Source: Vibrio sp. 14G-20
GTDB taxonomy: Bacteria; Pseudomonadota; Gammaproteobacteria; Enterobacterales; Vibrionaceae
Length of the DNA stretch: 64,000 bases
Reading direction: 5' to 3'
Assembly (NCBI RefSeq): GCF_026241515.1
Contig: NZ_JAPHPW010000013.1
Location: forward strand, 1-64,000
The position numbers and the translations under genes were made by a program. The notes beneath the pieces were generated by a model. That model did not search any database. It had not been told where the DNA came from and saw nothing but the letters and a program-made list of their open reading frames with translations. Positions 49,028 to 58,825 of the stretch are shown piece after piece. Positions within the stretch are counted from its first letter, which is position 1. Each line of letters opens with the position of its first letter.

Positions 49028-49345
49028 ATGAGCGCACCTACCACTATGACGTTCTTCGAACGTTTTGAAACCGATATCCTTTCTGGCAAGAAGACAATTA
49101 CTATTCGCGATGAATCTGAGCGTGACTACCAACCAGGTAGCGTTGTGGAAGTATCAACGCTAGAGCAGGGACGTGTATTCTGTAATCTTAAGATTGTTAG
49201 CGTTGAACCAATTCTGTTTGATGACTTAGGTGAGTTCCATGCTCAGCAAGAGAACATGACGCTGCAAGTACTGAAAGATGTGATTCAAGATATCTACCCA
49301 GGCATTTCTCAGCTGTACGTAGTCTCTTACGAGTTGGTAGCTTAA
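49028..49345 (+). CDS. yqfB: N4-acetylcytidine amidohydrolase (YqfB, ASCH domain)
   Basis: A 105-residue ASCH-domain protein closely following E. coli YqfB, which hydrolyses N4-acetylcytidine to cytidine and acetate in RNA-nucleoside salvage. TFFERFETDILSGKKTITIRDESE includes the Lys22 and Thr25 that align with the YqfB catalytic residues, and AQQENMTL carries the expected Glu. It is a cytosolic, monofunctional enzyme. The next gene follows after 40 bp. Confidence 0.9.
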   Translation: MSAPTTMTFFERFETDILSGKKTITIRDESERDYQPGSVVEVSTLEQGRVFCNLKIVSVEPILFDDLGEFHAQQENMTLQVLKDVIQDIYPGISQLYVVSYELVA

Positions 49346-49385
49346 GCCTTATTGGATTGGATTGACTAGCTAGGGATGGCTATTG

Positions 49386-49820
49386 ATGAGTAATAACCAG
49401 CAGACACTGCTTCAGCTTTACTGTCGCGAACAACAAGACCAGACGTTACTGGCTAAGCATGACTTAGATAGTGATTTGAGCGAGAGTGCCGATTATTTAA
49501 AGTGGTGCGAGAGCAAAAGAAACTTTGTTGAAGAAGATGTCTTAGGGCAGACTTGGGTAAAAAGTTGTCCAGCAGGGTACATTACTGAGGTGCACTTTCA
49601 TTTTGATGGTAGTTTAACGGAATATCGTTTGTTTGACCGATTTGAAACCCAAGGTCATTGGCAGTTAAGAGACGGTTTGTTACACGTCGAGATTCTGAAG
49701 GGTGAGAACCGCTACCAGTTTGCTGTTGTGGCTCGCGCTGACCTTAATATCCACTCTGCGGTTGAGTATAAGAACGGTGAGTTGCATTCGTACTTGAAGC
49801 TGGTTCAAGTTGAACGCTAA
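49386..49820 (+). CDS. conserved protein of unknown function
   Basis: I do not recognise this 144-residue soluble protein. It has a charged N-terminus and a beta-rich second half (VHFHFDGSLTEYRLFDRFETQGHW, RYQFAVVARAD) like a lipocalin-type or small beta fold. It follows yqfB by 40 bp on the same strand and may be co-transcribed. AGGGATGG precedes ATG 49386. A bidirectional hairpin ends the unit. Confidence 0.65.
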   Translation: MSNNQQTLLQLYCREQQDQTLLAKHDLDSDLSESADYLKWCESKRNFVEEDVLGQTWVKSCPAGYITEVHFHFDGSLTEYRLFDRFETQGHWQLRDGLLHVEILKGENRYQFAVVARADLNIHSAVEYKNGELHSYLKLVQVER

Positions 49821-49855
49821 ACGTTTAGCGATGATTCGTTTTATGAACATATGAA

Positions 49856-49879
49856 AAAGCCAACAGTGATGTTGGCTTT
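49856..49879. terminator. bidirectional terminator
   Basis: AAAGCCAAC/GTTGGCTTT stem flanked by A-rich and T-rich runs, between convergent genes. Confidence 0.8.
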
Positions 49880-49904
49880 GTTGTTTTCAATTCGACTGAG
49901 TAGT

Positions 49905-49933
49905 TTAAGTTATTAAGTTATTAAGTTATTAAG
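49905..49933. repeat. octamer tandem repeat over the LRR-kinase stop
   Basis: 3.6 copies of TTAAGTTA; the final partial copy includes the stop codon (TAA on the minus strand at 49929-49931). Confidence 0.85.
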
Positions 49934-51167
49934 CTTCGAAGTTCGCCAATCGAGTATAAAGCTCGTTGCCTTGATATTGTTTTGCACATACCGTCAATAG
50001 GTCTTCAATAAAGTACTTCAGTGCACGCGCTTCAATTCGACGAATGCCTTGTTGCTGCTCTTTAGTTAGGTAACCATAGATAGTTGCCGCTCCGAAGTCA
50101 CCAAAGATCATCTGACCTTGCTCGTTAACCAAAGTGTTGTGTGCGTATAGATCACCGTGACAAACTTTGTTTTGATGAAGGTGTTCAAACACATCAATCA
50201 TCTGCTCTGTAATGCTATTGATCTGATCAATTGAAAGCTCAAAGCCTTCGTTGAACGTATCGCGAGTGCAGCTTTCAAGAGTCGGAGGTAAACCTAGGTT
50301 GTAGTAGTTGCTCGGGATAAGCTCCATCACCAACGCTAGGTAGTTTGACTGGTCGACTTGAGCGATAGACTTCACTAGGTTGCTATGTTGGCCTGCTTGA
50401 AGACACGCTTCAAGTTCATCATGTGGGTAACCGTCACTGGTCACTTCGCCTTTGAATACTTTAACGGCCACTTCTTGTGGGAAATCAAAGTCACGGTTTA
50501 ACCAGTTAGCATGTGAAATTACGCCAGACGCGCCTTGGCCAAGTACTTGATTGAGTGAGTAGCTTTGAGAACTCACTGCAGGCACGCTATCTAAACTGCT
50601 AGGGTGTTTGCAAAACGGGTTACCCGCAAAGGCTAACCAAGCCAGTTTTGGTAGCTTGATAAGGAAATCTGGGAATTCAGTCAGTTGGTTTGCAGACAGG
50701 CGAACTAGCTCAAGGCTTGATAGGTTTTCCATGCTTTCTGGTAAAACGCGAATCTTGTTACCCGCCAATGCGAGTTTTTGTAGGCGAGGTCTTTCACCTA
50801 AAGAGTGAGGGAGAACCTCGATCGCATTGTCTGTCAGGATCAACCAACGTAATTGAGCTGGCAAAGACTGTTCGCTAACGGTTTTGATTTGGTTGGTTTT
50901 GAAGCCAACCATTTCAAGCTTAGGAAGTGACCCCAGAACATCAGGCAGCTGCGTAAACAGGTTATTCGACGCGAAGATAATACGCAGGTTGGTCAGCTGT
51001 GATAACTCTTCTGGTAAATCTGACAGTTGATTACCTGAAAGGTCCAGAATCTCTAGCGAATCGGCGAGTTCTAAGGTCTCTAAAGGAAACTCGGTGAGAC
51101 CTTCTGACAGTTTTAAGCGTTTAATACCTTTAAGTTGCCCTGATTTTAGTTGTTCTAGAGTATGCAA
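49929..51167 (-). CDS. leucine-rich-repeat protein kinase
   Basis: A 412-residue cytosolic protein with about seven LRR units (35-185; LxxLxLSxNxL, LPxxLxxLxxL pattern), a short linker and a eukaryotic-like Ser/Thr kinase: Gly-rich loop LGQGASG (209-215), VAVKVFK with Lys236, HGDLYAHN (337-344, catalytic loop with G in place of the usual R) and GDFG (356-359). The non-RD kinase type can still be active. No TM segment. Start is TTG with AAGG upstream. LRR-kinase fusions are common in plants but unusual in bacteria; substrate and role are unknown. A tandem octamer overlaps its stop. Confidence 0.85.
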   Translation of the reverse strand: MHTLEQLKSGQLKGIKRLKLSEGLTEFPLETLELADSLEILDLSGNQLSDLPEELSQLTNLRIIFASNNLFTQLPDVLGSLPKLEMVGFKTNQIKTVSEQSLPAQLRWLILTDNAIEVLPHSLGERPRLQKLALAGNKIRVLPESMENLSSLELVRLSANQLTEFPDFLIKLPKLAWLAFAGNPFCKHPSSLDSVPAVSSQSYSLNQVLGQGASGVISHANWLNRDFDFPQEVAVKVFKGEVTSDGYPHDELEACLQAGQHSNLVKSIAQVDQSNYLALVMELIPSNYYNLGLPPTLESCTRDTFNEGFELSIDQINSITEQMIDVFEHLHQNKVCHGDLYAHNTLVNEQGQMIFGDFGAATIYGYLTKEQQQGIRRIEARALKYFIEDLLTVCAKQYQGNELYTRLANFEA

Positions 51168-51282
51168 ACCTTAGCCTTATGAATAGATGTTCGAGGCGCG
51201 TAGTTTACTTGTCTCAATCGAGAAAGGCGAGTATCCGCAACAATACCCGCCTAACTAAACTCAGCGCTTGTTCATACGAAGA

Positions 51283-52857
51283 TTAAAGTTGTATACGGTT
51301 TTGGCTAACGCCGGCCTCCTCAATAAAATCCGCATCATGACTGACTAAGATGAATGCGCCTTGGTATTCACGCAGAGCCGAAGACAATATTTGCTTTGAG
51401 TCGATGTCTAGATGGTTGTCTGGTTCGTCCAGTAGAAGAAGTGGGGTATCTTGTTTATGGCTAACGATCAACATCGCCAGTTTCATTTTTTCACCACCAC
51501 TTAAATGTGCCACTTTTCGGTATACAGAGTCTCGCCTGAACCCTATTCCTGCTAACAAAGTTCTTGCATCACTTTCTGTTAATCCAAAGCTGTGTGCTAT
51601 TAGGCTATCGAACATTGTGTCGTTGTCATCTAACAGGCCAAAGTGTTGATCCAAGTAGACAGTCGCCCCTAAGCGCATAATCGAGCCTTTATAATTGGTG
51701 TGTTTACCGTGAATGGCTTGTAACAGTGTCGACTTTCCACACCCATTAGCACCGGTTAAAGAAGACCGTTCCCCTTGCGATAGAGAGAAACTGATTGGTG
51801 CACCAGAGCCGTAAACAAGGCGGCAGTTTTCAACGGTTAACAAAGAACTCTTTTTACTGATATTATTTTGCTGCAGATACAAAGTTTGCGGTTTTAGCCG
51901 CTCCTTCTGCCCTTTAAGCGACTGAAGTTTATGTTGGTTTTGGTCAATGAGGTTCCTTTGGTTTGTCGCCAATGCGGCTTGGCTTTGACCTGCTTTATCT
52001 TTCATTGCATCCAATAATATCTTGGATTGACTACCTGACTTTCTTAGTCGGTTACCCTGAGACTCACGTTGTTGTGCTTTTTCCTTGTTAATCTGAGCTT
52101 GGCGCTCGAGTCTTTTCTTTTCCGATTGATGATGCGTTATCTGCTTTTCCAGTGCTTCACTTTGACTCGACATTTGCGTGAAGTAATCATCGTAATTCCC
52201 TTTGTAGAAGCGCATGCCCAAACTATTGAGGTGATAGATCCCTTCCATGTGTCTCAATAAGCTTCGGTCGTGACTGACGACAAGCACTTTACCTTCAAAT
52301 AACTGGCACTGCTCTAGTAACCAATTGCGTCCATCGCTATCCAAATGGTTTGAAGGTTCGTCGAGAATCAGTATGTCGTGGTTTGATACGAATAACCGAT
52401 GAAGCTGTAAAAGGGCGAGTTGCCCACCGCTCAATGTATGGCACGGTGTGGTCAACCCACTGGTTATTTTCAATGTGGCTAAAAGTTGCTTGGTATTCGC
52501 TTGTAAATCCCAATCCTCCCCAACGATATTGAAGTGCTGAAGTTCACAGCTGCCTTGTTCTATGGCGTGTAATGCGTCTAACTTTTCGGTGATCCCCAAG
52601 AAGTCAGCAATGCTGATTGCGCTATCCAATAGCTCTGAAGGTAACTGGGAGTAAAAGCCGATCGAGCCTTGTTTGGAAACACTGCCTGATGTGGGTTGCG
52701 TTTTCCCGACCAGTAACGAAAGTAGTAATGACTTTCCAGCGCCATTTCTTCCGACTAGGCCGGTGAGGCGAGTGCTCAAATTAAAGGTGATGTCTTTGAA
52801 TAACCATTCACCAGTATCAAGCTGGAATGAGAGATTGTTGGCTAATATAGTAGGCAT
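51283..52857 (-). CDS. ABC-F family ATPase
   Basis: A 524-residue soluble protein with two ABC ATPase modules and no TM domain: first Walker A GRNGAGKSL and signature LSGGQLALLQL, second Walker A GANGCGKST and signature LSGGEKMKLAML, joined by a charged coiled-coil linker. ABC-F proteins act on the ribosome, as translation factors or antibiotic-protection proteins; which applies here is not clear. Start ATG 52857 follows GGGAGG; the longer frame from 52977 would begin in the leader. Confidence 0.85.
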   Translation of the reverse strand: MPTILANNLSFQLDTGEWLFKDITFNLSTRLTGLVGRNGAGKSLLLSLLVGKTQPTSGSVSKQGSIGFYSQLPSELLDSAISIADFLGITEKLDALHAIEQGSCELQHFNIVGEDWDLQANTKQLLATLKITSGLTTPCHTLSGGQLALLQLHRLFVSNHDILILDEPSNHLDSDGRNWLLEQCQLFEGKVLVVSHDRSLLRHMEGIYHLNSLGMRFYKGNYDDYFTQMSSQSEALEKQITHHQSEKKRLERQAQINKEKAQQRESQGNRLRKSGSQSKILLDAMKDKAGQSQAALATNQRNLIDQNQHKLQSLKGQKERLKPQTLYLQQNNISKKSSLLTVENCRLVYGSGAPISFSLSQGERSSLTGANGCGKSTLLQAIHGKHTNYKGSIMRLGATVYLDQHFGLLDDNDTMFDSLIAHSFGLTESDARTLLAGIGFRRDSVYRKVAHLSGGEKMKLAMLIVSHKQDTPLLLLDEPDNHLDIDSKQILSSALREYQGAFILVSHDADFIEEAGVSQNRIQL

Positions 52858-53267
52858 AGAAATACCTCCCTTTACGTGTAAACGAGTAAAAGGGGTGAGG
52901 CGCTTTTTTGCATAGATTCCTACGTGGGATTCTATGTCTAGATCGCCAAAGACGTTACTTAAGTAGGATGACAGCAAAAGATAGAGATGATCTTGCTGAA
53001 ATGCTTTCTTTATTCAAGGTGCTGATCTTAAAGAGGTTGGTCTTAAATCGACTGCTCTTCAATAGCTTGATTTTTCAAGAAATAGATGACGAAGTAACGC
53101 CCACTAACCCCGAGAGTCCAAATGATTTTTATAAAAATAAATCGGATGTCAGGATGTTAGTACTTCATTATGGCGTTATTCTCTTTTGAAATGATGGTGG
53201 GATGTTACTGAAAGAAGGTGCTGAAAGTCAATATGATGAAGTGACTAAAATGTATCCAAATAATTAA
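52858..53267. other. leader region of the ABC-F gene
   Basis: About 400 bp without a convincing gene. An imperfect inverted repeat CATAGATTCC/GGGATTCTATG lies at 52911-52937, upstream of GCGCTTTTTT. ABC-F genes often have attenuator leaders; the sequence is compatible but does not show a clear leader peptide. A plus-strand frame at 52908-53189 has a TTG start and no ribosome-binding site and is not called. Confidence 0.4.
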
Positions 53268-53284
53268 AGCGCCAGTAAGGCGCT
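53268..53284 (-). terminator. terminator of the ALDH-TetR unit
   Basis: AGCGCC/GGCGCT stem, with T-rich DNA following on the minus strand. Confidence 0.6.
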
Positions 53285-53329
53285 CTAGATCGTTCTTTGG
53301 AAAGCTAGATTTTTTGAGGAACGTGGGAA

Positions 53330-53908
53330 TTACCGTTTTTGACCACCAACGGCTCGCCAACACATGTCAAAGCTATCGCTGATGTACTTGGCTAATTGAT
53401 CTGGTGGTAACTCATTCTGCTCAATCAACCAGTTTGCACAAATCAAAAAGTGGCTGTGGATGAAGTGCCTAACAAGATTGATGTCTAACACCATCAACTC
53501 ACAGGCTTCTTGTCCTTTCAAAACGATTTCATCTAGCGATGCGAACATCTGTGAGACGATAACTTCTCGAGTTTGAGTCGTCGGATCGAAATGAACATTG
53601 GTGAAGAACTTCATCGCAACTGGATTTTCTAACGCCCACTCAAGCCCTGTGATCCACATGAACTTTAATGCTTGATAGCGATCTTGTTCAGAGACATCTG
53701 TGTGTTTCGCCAGCGTCGAGAATAGCTCAAGTTTCAGTTCGCGAAATAGTTCATCAAGTAACAGCGACTTATTCTCGAAGTGGTGAAACAGTGTCGCTTT
53801 CGCTACGCCTGCCGTTTTCGCTATTTGTCCGGTAGATGTGCCCTCTAACCCTTGTTGAGAGAAGAGAAGGAGCGCAGCATCTAAGATTTTTTGTCTTTTC
53901 GTAATCAT
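53330..53908 (-). CDS. TetR-family regulator
   Basis: A 192-residue regulator with an N-terminal HTH (about 8-52; TSTGQIAKTAGVAKATLFHHFENKSLL) and an alpha-helical ligand domain. Its start overlaps the ALDH stop (ATGA), so it is co-expressed with the dehydrogenase it probably controls. An inverted repeat before the ALDH gene is a fitting operator. Confidence 0.9.
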   Translation of the reverse strand: MITKRQKILDAALLLFSQQGLEGTSTGQIAKTAGVAKATLFHHFENKSLLLDELFRELKLELFSTLAKHTDVSEQDRYQALKFMWITGLEWALENPVAMKFFTNVHFDPTTQTREVIVSQMFASLDEIVLKGQEACELMVLDINLVRHFIHSHFLICANWLIEQNELPPDQLAKYISDSFDMCWRAVGGQKR

Positions 53909-55341
53909 CTATTAAGTACTTTGAACAGAAGCTTTTTAATTGGGTTGTTGTAAGGAGGGTGCATTAACTTGGTGAAGTTAATTTTTCCTCTACTTAGAAC
54001 GGTTTTGGCATGGCTAAAGGTCTTGAAGCCTTCAATGCCGTGGTAGTGTCCCATGCCTGAAGGGCCAATGCCACCGAACGGCGCATCTTCTGCAGCCACG
54101 TGTACTAGAGAGTCGTTAATACAAACACCGCCAGAATGCGTGTTCGATAAGAACTGATCTTGGATCTGTTTATCATGACTCATCAGGTACAGAGCAAGTG
54201 GACGTTCTCTGGTTGTGATGTAGTTAGTCGCTTCTTCAATAGAATCATAAGGTACGATAGGCAGAACAGGGCCAAACAACTCTTCTTGCATCGCGATCAT
54301 GTCGTCGTTCACTTCGGTGAGAAGGTGCGGCGTCATTCTGTGGTTTACATCGTCCTGTGCTTGCTCGGTTACCGTGTGAATAACCGCGCCTTTAGATTGA
54401 GCATCTGCAATTACACCCTTCAAACGATTGTATTGGCGCATATCGATCACTGAGGTTAAATCTTTGCTCTCGATACCGTCTTTATATAGCTTGTGGAAGT
54501 AACGCTTATAAGCCGTAATGAATGCATCGACTTTTTCTCGTGGTAATAGGATGTAATCGGGAGCTACACAAATCTGACCTGCGTTTAAGCTTTTTGCAAA
54601 CAGGATGCGTTCAACAGCGTCAGCCACATCAAAGTCAGGGGCGATAATCGTTGGAGACTTGCCGCCTAATTCCAAAGTGACAGGCGTTAAGTTGTCGGCT
54701 GCCGCTCTCATTACGTGCTTACCCACAGAGGTCGAGCCGGTAAATAGGATATGGTCAAACGGCAGTTGGCTAAATTTAGCAGAAACGTCAGCTTCGCCTT
54801 CGATAATTGCGACCTGATCTTCATTAAAGCCTTCAGCCAGCATGGCTTTTAAAACACGGTTGGTCGCAGGAGTAAACTCAGACATCTTGAGCATCGCAGT
54901 GTTACCCGCCGCTAACGCCGTGATCAGAGGCCCTAAAGAGAGCATGACAGGAAAGTTCCAAGGCACAATGATGCCGATAACGCCAACAGGTTGATAATGC
55001 ACAGTTATCTTAGCCGGTGTTAGCATCAAACCTGCTTTACGGCGCGATGGCTTTAACCATTTCTTAAGATTCTTATCACTGTAATTAATTTGGTGAAGAG
55101 AAGGGGTAATATCAGCGATCAAGCTATCGTGTTTTGCGCGATGACCATAATCTTCAGACACTGCGTTAATCAATTGCTCTTGGTTGCGTATTAGTAATGC
55201 TTTTAAGGTGGAGAGATTTTTTCTTCTCTGCTCAAGCGTAGGATTAACATTATTGCGGTAGTGATCTTTTTGTCGGTTGAAGATCTGATCCATGTCGTTA
55301 ATGCTCGACGGGTTTGGTTCAAAGTCTAGATTATGGCTCAT
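53905..55341 (-). CDS. coniferyl-aldehyde-type aldehyde dehydrogenase
   Basis: A 478-residue NAD(P)-dependent aldehyde dehydrogenase. The catalytic cysteine lies in NAGQICVAPDY and the general base Glu in TLELGGKSP. The sequence belongs to the coniferyl aldehyde dehydrogenase group (class 3-like, with PWNFPVMLSLGPL), which oxidises fatty or aromatic aldehydes to acids. A C-terminal basic/hydrophobic tail (NNPIKKLLFKVLNR) may aid membrane association. It is followed by its TetR regulator in one operon. Confidence 0.88.
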   Translation of the reverse strand: MSHNLDFEPNPSSINDMDQIFNRQKDHYRNNVNPTLEQRRKNLSTLKALLIRNQEQLINAVSEDYGHRAKHDSLIADITPSLHQINYSDKNLKKWLKPSRRKAGLMLTPAKITVHYQPVGVIGIIVPWNFPVMLSLGPLITALAAGNTAMLKMSEFTPATNRVLKAMLAEGFNEDQVAIIEGEADVSAKFSQLPFDHILFTGSTSVGKHVMRAAADNLTPVTLELGGKSPTIIAPDFDVADAVERILFAKSLNAGQICVAPDYILLPREKVDAFITAYKRYFHKLYKDGIESKDLTSVIDMRQYNRLKGVIADAQSKGAVIHTVTEQAQDDVNHRMTPHLLTEVNDDMIAMQEELFGPVLPIVPYDSIEEATNYITTRERPLALYLMSHDKQIQDQFLSNTHSGGVCINDSLVHVAAEDAPFGGIGPSGMGHYHGIEGFKTFSHAKTVLSRGKINFTKLMHPPYNNPIKKLLFKVLNR

Positions 55342-55362
55342 AGTATCTCCTAAATTCGAAGG

Positions 55363-55382
55363 CTGACCGATTGGTTGGTCAG
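55363..55382. promoter_or_regulatory. TetR-type operator before the ALDH gene
   Basis: CTGACC-N8-GGTCAG, an inverted repeat (CTGACCGATTGGTTGGTCAG), 21 bp upstream of the ALDH start. Confidence 0.65.
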
Positions 55383-55902
55383 TTAAATCTACGCGAAGAT
55401 TTCGACGTTTACAAGAGATGAACGGAAAAAGCTCAATATTTGAGCGGTCACAACGTTGAAGCGAGCGGTTTTTAGTTGGAAAAACGAGGTACTAATGGGT
55501 ACAGAATCATAGGGTATATGCAGTGTTGGTGATAATGGGAGCTCTGACTGAGAAGTGCTGATATTTGTCATGACCTTGACTTAACCTCACTTATTTTTCG
55601 AAAAACTTGATGTATAACTAGCATTTTTTGCACCTAAATTTTTGTGGGAAAGTGCTTGAGTTGTGATGCATTTCAGCCTGTTTTCTAGCCTAAAACCTTG
55701 TAATTCCTTACTTGTCACTTTAAGTCGGATCGTCGATAAAAAAATGTAATCGTAACCACAAATATCAATGGTTGGACTCACTCTTAATAATATCGGTTAA
55801 TGCAGCCAACAAATCGTTTTTGAGCGTTTTTTGTTGGGTTATACCTCGCTATTCCAAAGAGGTATCTTCTGTCGATGGCCCTATAGTGTGAGGTCTCTAG
55901 AA
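55383..55902. other. divergent intergenic region between ALDH and speA
   Basis: No gene is supported; frames here are probably spurious. It should contain promoters for both sides. A hairpin CCAACAAA/TTTGTTGG is at 55806-55837, close to the probable speA leader. Confidence 0.45.
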
Positions 55903-57810
55903 TTGGAAAATTCGGTTAATTTGGAACGCATCCGTGCTGAGTATAATGTAAAGCACTGGAGCCAAGGTTTTTATGGAATTGATGATAACGGCGAGGTGTA
56001 TGTTTCACCGAGCGAAACCGATCATCAAGTTCCGCTTAGTCAGATCGTAAAACAGTTAGAGCAGCGAAATATTGGTTTGCCTGCTCTTGTGCGTTTTCCT
56101 CAAATAGTGCATCAACGTGTGCACAATATCTGTAACGCATTTAACCAAGCGATCGACGAATATCAGTACGACAACCGTTACCTGCTTGTTTACCCGATTA
56201 AAGTGAACCAGCAGAAAGAAGTGGTTGATGAGATCTTAGCGAGCCAAGCTCAATTAGAGCAGAAGCAATTGGGCCTAGAAGCGGGTAGCAAGCCTGAACT
56301 ATTAGCGGTATTGGCGCTGGCTCAAAAAGCGAGCTCGGTGATTGTGTGTAATGGTTACAAAGACAGAGAATACATCCGTCTTGCGCTGATTGGCGAAAAG
56401 CTAGGTCATAAAGTATTTATCGTTCTAGAGAAGCTATCAGAACTTGATCTTGTTCTTTCTGAAGCGAAAGCGCTTGGCGTGAAACCTCGTTTAGGTTTGC
56501 GTATTCGTCTTGCTTCTCAAGGTGCAGGTAAATGGCAAGCAAGTGGTGGCGAAAAGTCGAAGTTTGGATTGTCTGCATCACAAGTATTGACCGTTATTGA
56601 ACGTTTAAAAGCAGAAGACCAACTCGATGTTCTCGAGTTAGTGCATTTCCATCTTGGCTCACAAATGGCCAATATTCGTGATGTGCGAAATGGCGTGAGT
56701 GAAGCGGCGCGTTTCTATTGTGAACTGCGCGATATCGGGGCTCAATCGAAGTACCTCGATGTGGGTGGCGGTTTGGCGGTTGATTACGACGGCACACGCA
56801 GCCAGTCTTCAAACTCAATGAACTACGGCTTGCTTGAGTACGCTCGAAACATTGTGATGACAGTCGGGGACATTTGTAAGCTCTACAATCAGCCACAACC
56901 TGTGATTATTTCGGAATCTGGTCGTTCGTTGACTGCGCATCACGCTGTGCTTGTGACTAATGTGATCGGTACAGAAAGCTATTTTCCGGAAGATATGGCG
57001 GCTCCAGAAGCTGACGCACCAATGTTGCTACACAACATGTGGAAGAATTTCTTAGAACTAGATGCAGGCAACGATGACCGAGCGTTGATCGAGATCTATA
57101 ACGACACTCAGAGTGATATCGCAGAAGCGCACAACCAGTTTGCAACAGGCATGCTGAATCTTCAGCACCGTGCTTGGGCAGAGCAGATGTCTTTGCGTAT
57201 TAACTACGAACTTAGCTCTCGTATGAGCACTAAGAACCGTTACCACCGTCCTATTTTGGATGAGCTGAGCGAGCGTTTAGCCGACAAGTTCTTTGTTAAC
57301 TTCTCGTTGTTCCAATCGTTGCCAGATGCTTGGGGTATCGATCAGGTATTCCCTGTGTTGCCTCTAAGTGGTTTGGATAATGCGGACGAGCGACGCGCTG
57401 TTGTATTGGATATCACCTGTGATTCTGACGGTACGATTGATCAGTACGTTGACGGTCAAGGTATTGAAACGACTCTGCCAGTTCCTGCATGGAACCCAGA
57501 TGAACCATACCTGATGGGCTTTTTCTTAGTAGGCGCATACCAAGAGATCTTGGGTGATATGCATAACCTATTTGGTGATACCCACAGTGTCGTGGTGAAT
57601 GTTGATGAAAGTGGTCAAGCGAATATCGACTACATCAATGAAGGCGATACGGTTGAAGACATGATGCGTTATGTTCACATCGATACGGATCTGATTCGTC
57701 AGAACTACAAAGATTTGGTCACGGCGAAAGTACCAGATCAAGAGCAACAAAGCGTACTTGAAGAGTTAGAGCAAGGCTTGATGGGTTATACCTATCTTGA
57801 GGATTTTTAA
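55903..57810 (+). CDS. speA: biosynthetic arginine decarboxylase
   Basis: A PLP-dependent decarboxylase of 635 residues from the TTG start at 55903 (GTGAGG upstream; GTG 55888 is possible) that turns arginine into agmatine for putrescine synthesis. PLP-Lys is in [11 protein letters not shown], and [11 protein letters not shown] and ISESGRSL are family signatures. It lies in one operon with speB: its stop overlaps the speB ATG (TAATG). The exact start is uncertain. Confidence 0.95.
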   Translation: MENSVNLERIRAEYNVKHWSQGFYGIDDNGEVYVSPSETDHQVPLSQIVKQLEQRNIGLPALVRFPQIVHQRVHNICNAFNQAIDEYQYDNRYLLVYPIKVNQQKEVVDEILASQAQLEQKQLGLEAGSKPELLAVLALAQKASSVIVCNGYKDREYIRLALIGEKLGHKVFIVLEKLSELDLVLSEAKALGVKPRLGLRIRLASQGAGKWQASGGEKSKFGLSASQVLTVIERLKAEDQLDVLELVHFHLGSQMANIRDVRNGVSEAARFYCELRDIGAQSKYLDVGGGLAVDYDGTRSQSSNSMNYGLLEYARNIVMTVGDICKLYNQPQPVIISESGRSLTAHHAVLVTNVIGTESYFPEDMAAPEADAPMLLHNMWKNFLELDAGNDDRALIEIYNDTQSDIAEAHNQFATGMLNLQHRAWAEQMSLRINYELSSRMSTKNRYHRPILDELSERLADKFFVNFSLFQSLPDAWGIDQVFPVLPLSGLDNADERRAVVLDITCDSDGTIDQYVDGQGIETTLPVPAWNPDEPYLMGFFLVGAYQEILGDMHNLFGDTHSVVVNVDESGQANIDYINEGDTVEDMMRYVHIDTDLIRQNYKDLVTAKVPDQEQQSVLEELEQGLMGYTYLEDF

Positions 57811-58736
57811 TGAACGATCTATTTACTAAACCAGATTACTCGCTGTACTCCAATGCAATGACGTTTATGCGTCGTCCATTGGTGCAAAATCCAATCGACA
57901 ATGATGCTGATGTGGTTGTGCTGGGCGCGCCGTTAGATATGGCTACGTCGGGTCGACCGGGGGCTCGTATGGGGCCTGATGCGATTCGTCGTGCGTCGGT
58001 GAACTTGGCGTGGGAAGGCAAAAAATTCCCTTGGGACTTCAATGTATTTGAACATACTTCAGTGATCGATGCTGGCGACCTTGTGTTTGATTGTGGTGAT
58101 GCAGAAGACCTAACTCAACGTTTGGAAGCGGCGGCTGATGCGATTCTAAACAGTGGTAAAACTCTGTTAGGTTTAGGTGGCGATCACTTCATTACACTGC
58201 CTTTACTTAGAGCATACGGCAAGAAGTACGGTGAGATGGCTTTGATTCACTTCGACGCGCACACTGACACTTACAGTCAGGGCAGTCGTTACGATCACGG
58301 CACTATGTTCTACCATGCGCCAAATGAAGGTTTAATTTCGCCTGAACATTCAGTGCAAATTGGTATTCGTACAGAGTACAAGCAGGAAGGCCACGGCTTT
58401 AACGTTATTAACGCGATGCAAGCGAACGACATGAGCGTGGACGAGATCATTGCTCAAGTGAAAGGCATTGTCGGTGATAAGCCAGTTTACCTAACGTTTG
58501 ATATCGATTGTCTGGATCCTGCTTTTGCCCCAGGTACAGGTACTCCGGTATGCGGCGGTTTGAATTCAGATAAAGTTTTGAAAATCATCCGAGGCCTGCA
58601 AGGCATCAATATGGTTGGTATGGACGTTGTAGAAGTTTCTCCAGCGTATGACCAAAGCGAGATTACAGCATTAGCTGGTGCGACGATTGCTCTCGAGCTG
58701 CTTTACGTTTGGACGGCGAATCGCTTAACAAAATGA
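57810..58736 (+). CDS. speB: agmatinase
   Basis: A 308-residue arginase-superfamily enzyme that hydrolyses agmatine to putrescine and urea. Manganese ligands are in [17 protein letters not shown] and TFDIDCLDP. Its ATG overlaps the speA stop (TAATG), so the two enzymes are co-translated. A terminator follows. Confidence 0.97.
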   Translation: MNDLFTKPDYSLYSNAMTFMRRPLVQNPIDNDADVVVLGAPLDMATSGRPGARMGPDAIRRASVNLAWEGKKFPWDFNVFEHTSVIDAGDLVFDCGDAEDLTQRLEAAADAILNSGKTLLGLGGDHFITLPLLRAYGKKYGEMALIHFDAHTDTYSQGSRYDHGTMFYHAPNEGLISPEHSVQIGIRTEYKQEGHGFNVINAMQANDMSVDEIIAQVKGIVGDKPVYLTFDIDCLDPAFAPGTGTPVCGGLNSDKVLKIIRGLQGINMVGMDVVEVSPAYDQSEITALAGATIALELLYVWTANRLTK

Positions 58737-58791
58737 CACTAGTGGTTAGTTGTATTGGTTAGCTAACCGAACGTGTCACCTATTTATTCAG

Positions 58792-58825
58792 AAGCCCATC
58801 AGGTTGAACTTGATGGGCTTTTTGT
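58792..58825 (+). terminator. terminator of speAB
   Basis: 10-bp stem AAGCCCATCA/TGATGGGCTT, then TTTGTTTTT. Confidence 0.88.

Noticed and set aside
52908..53189. Plus-strand frame of 93 codons upstream of the ABC-F gene
   Set aside because: TTG start, no ribosome-binding site, no similarity that I recognise, and it runs against the leader of the ABC-F gene.
55389..55781. Two short minus-strand frames between ALDH and speA
   Set aside because: They lie in the promoter region, lack good starts and have AT-rich chance-like composition.
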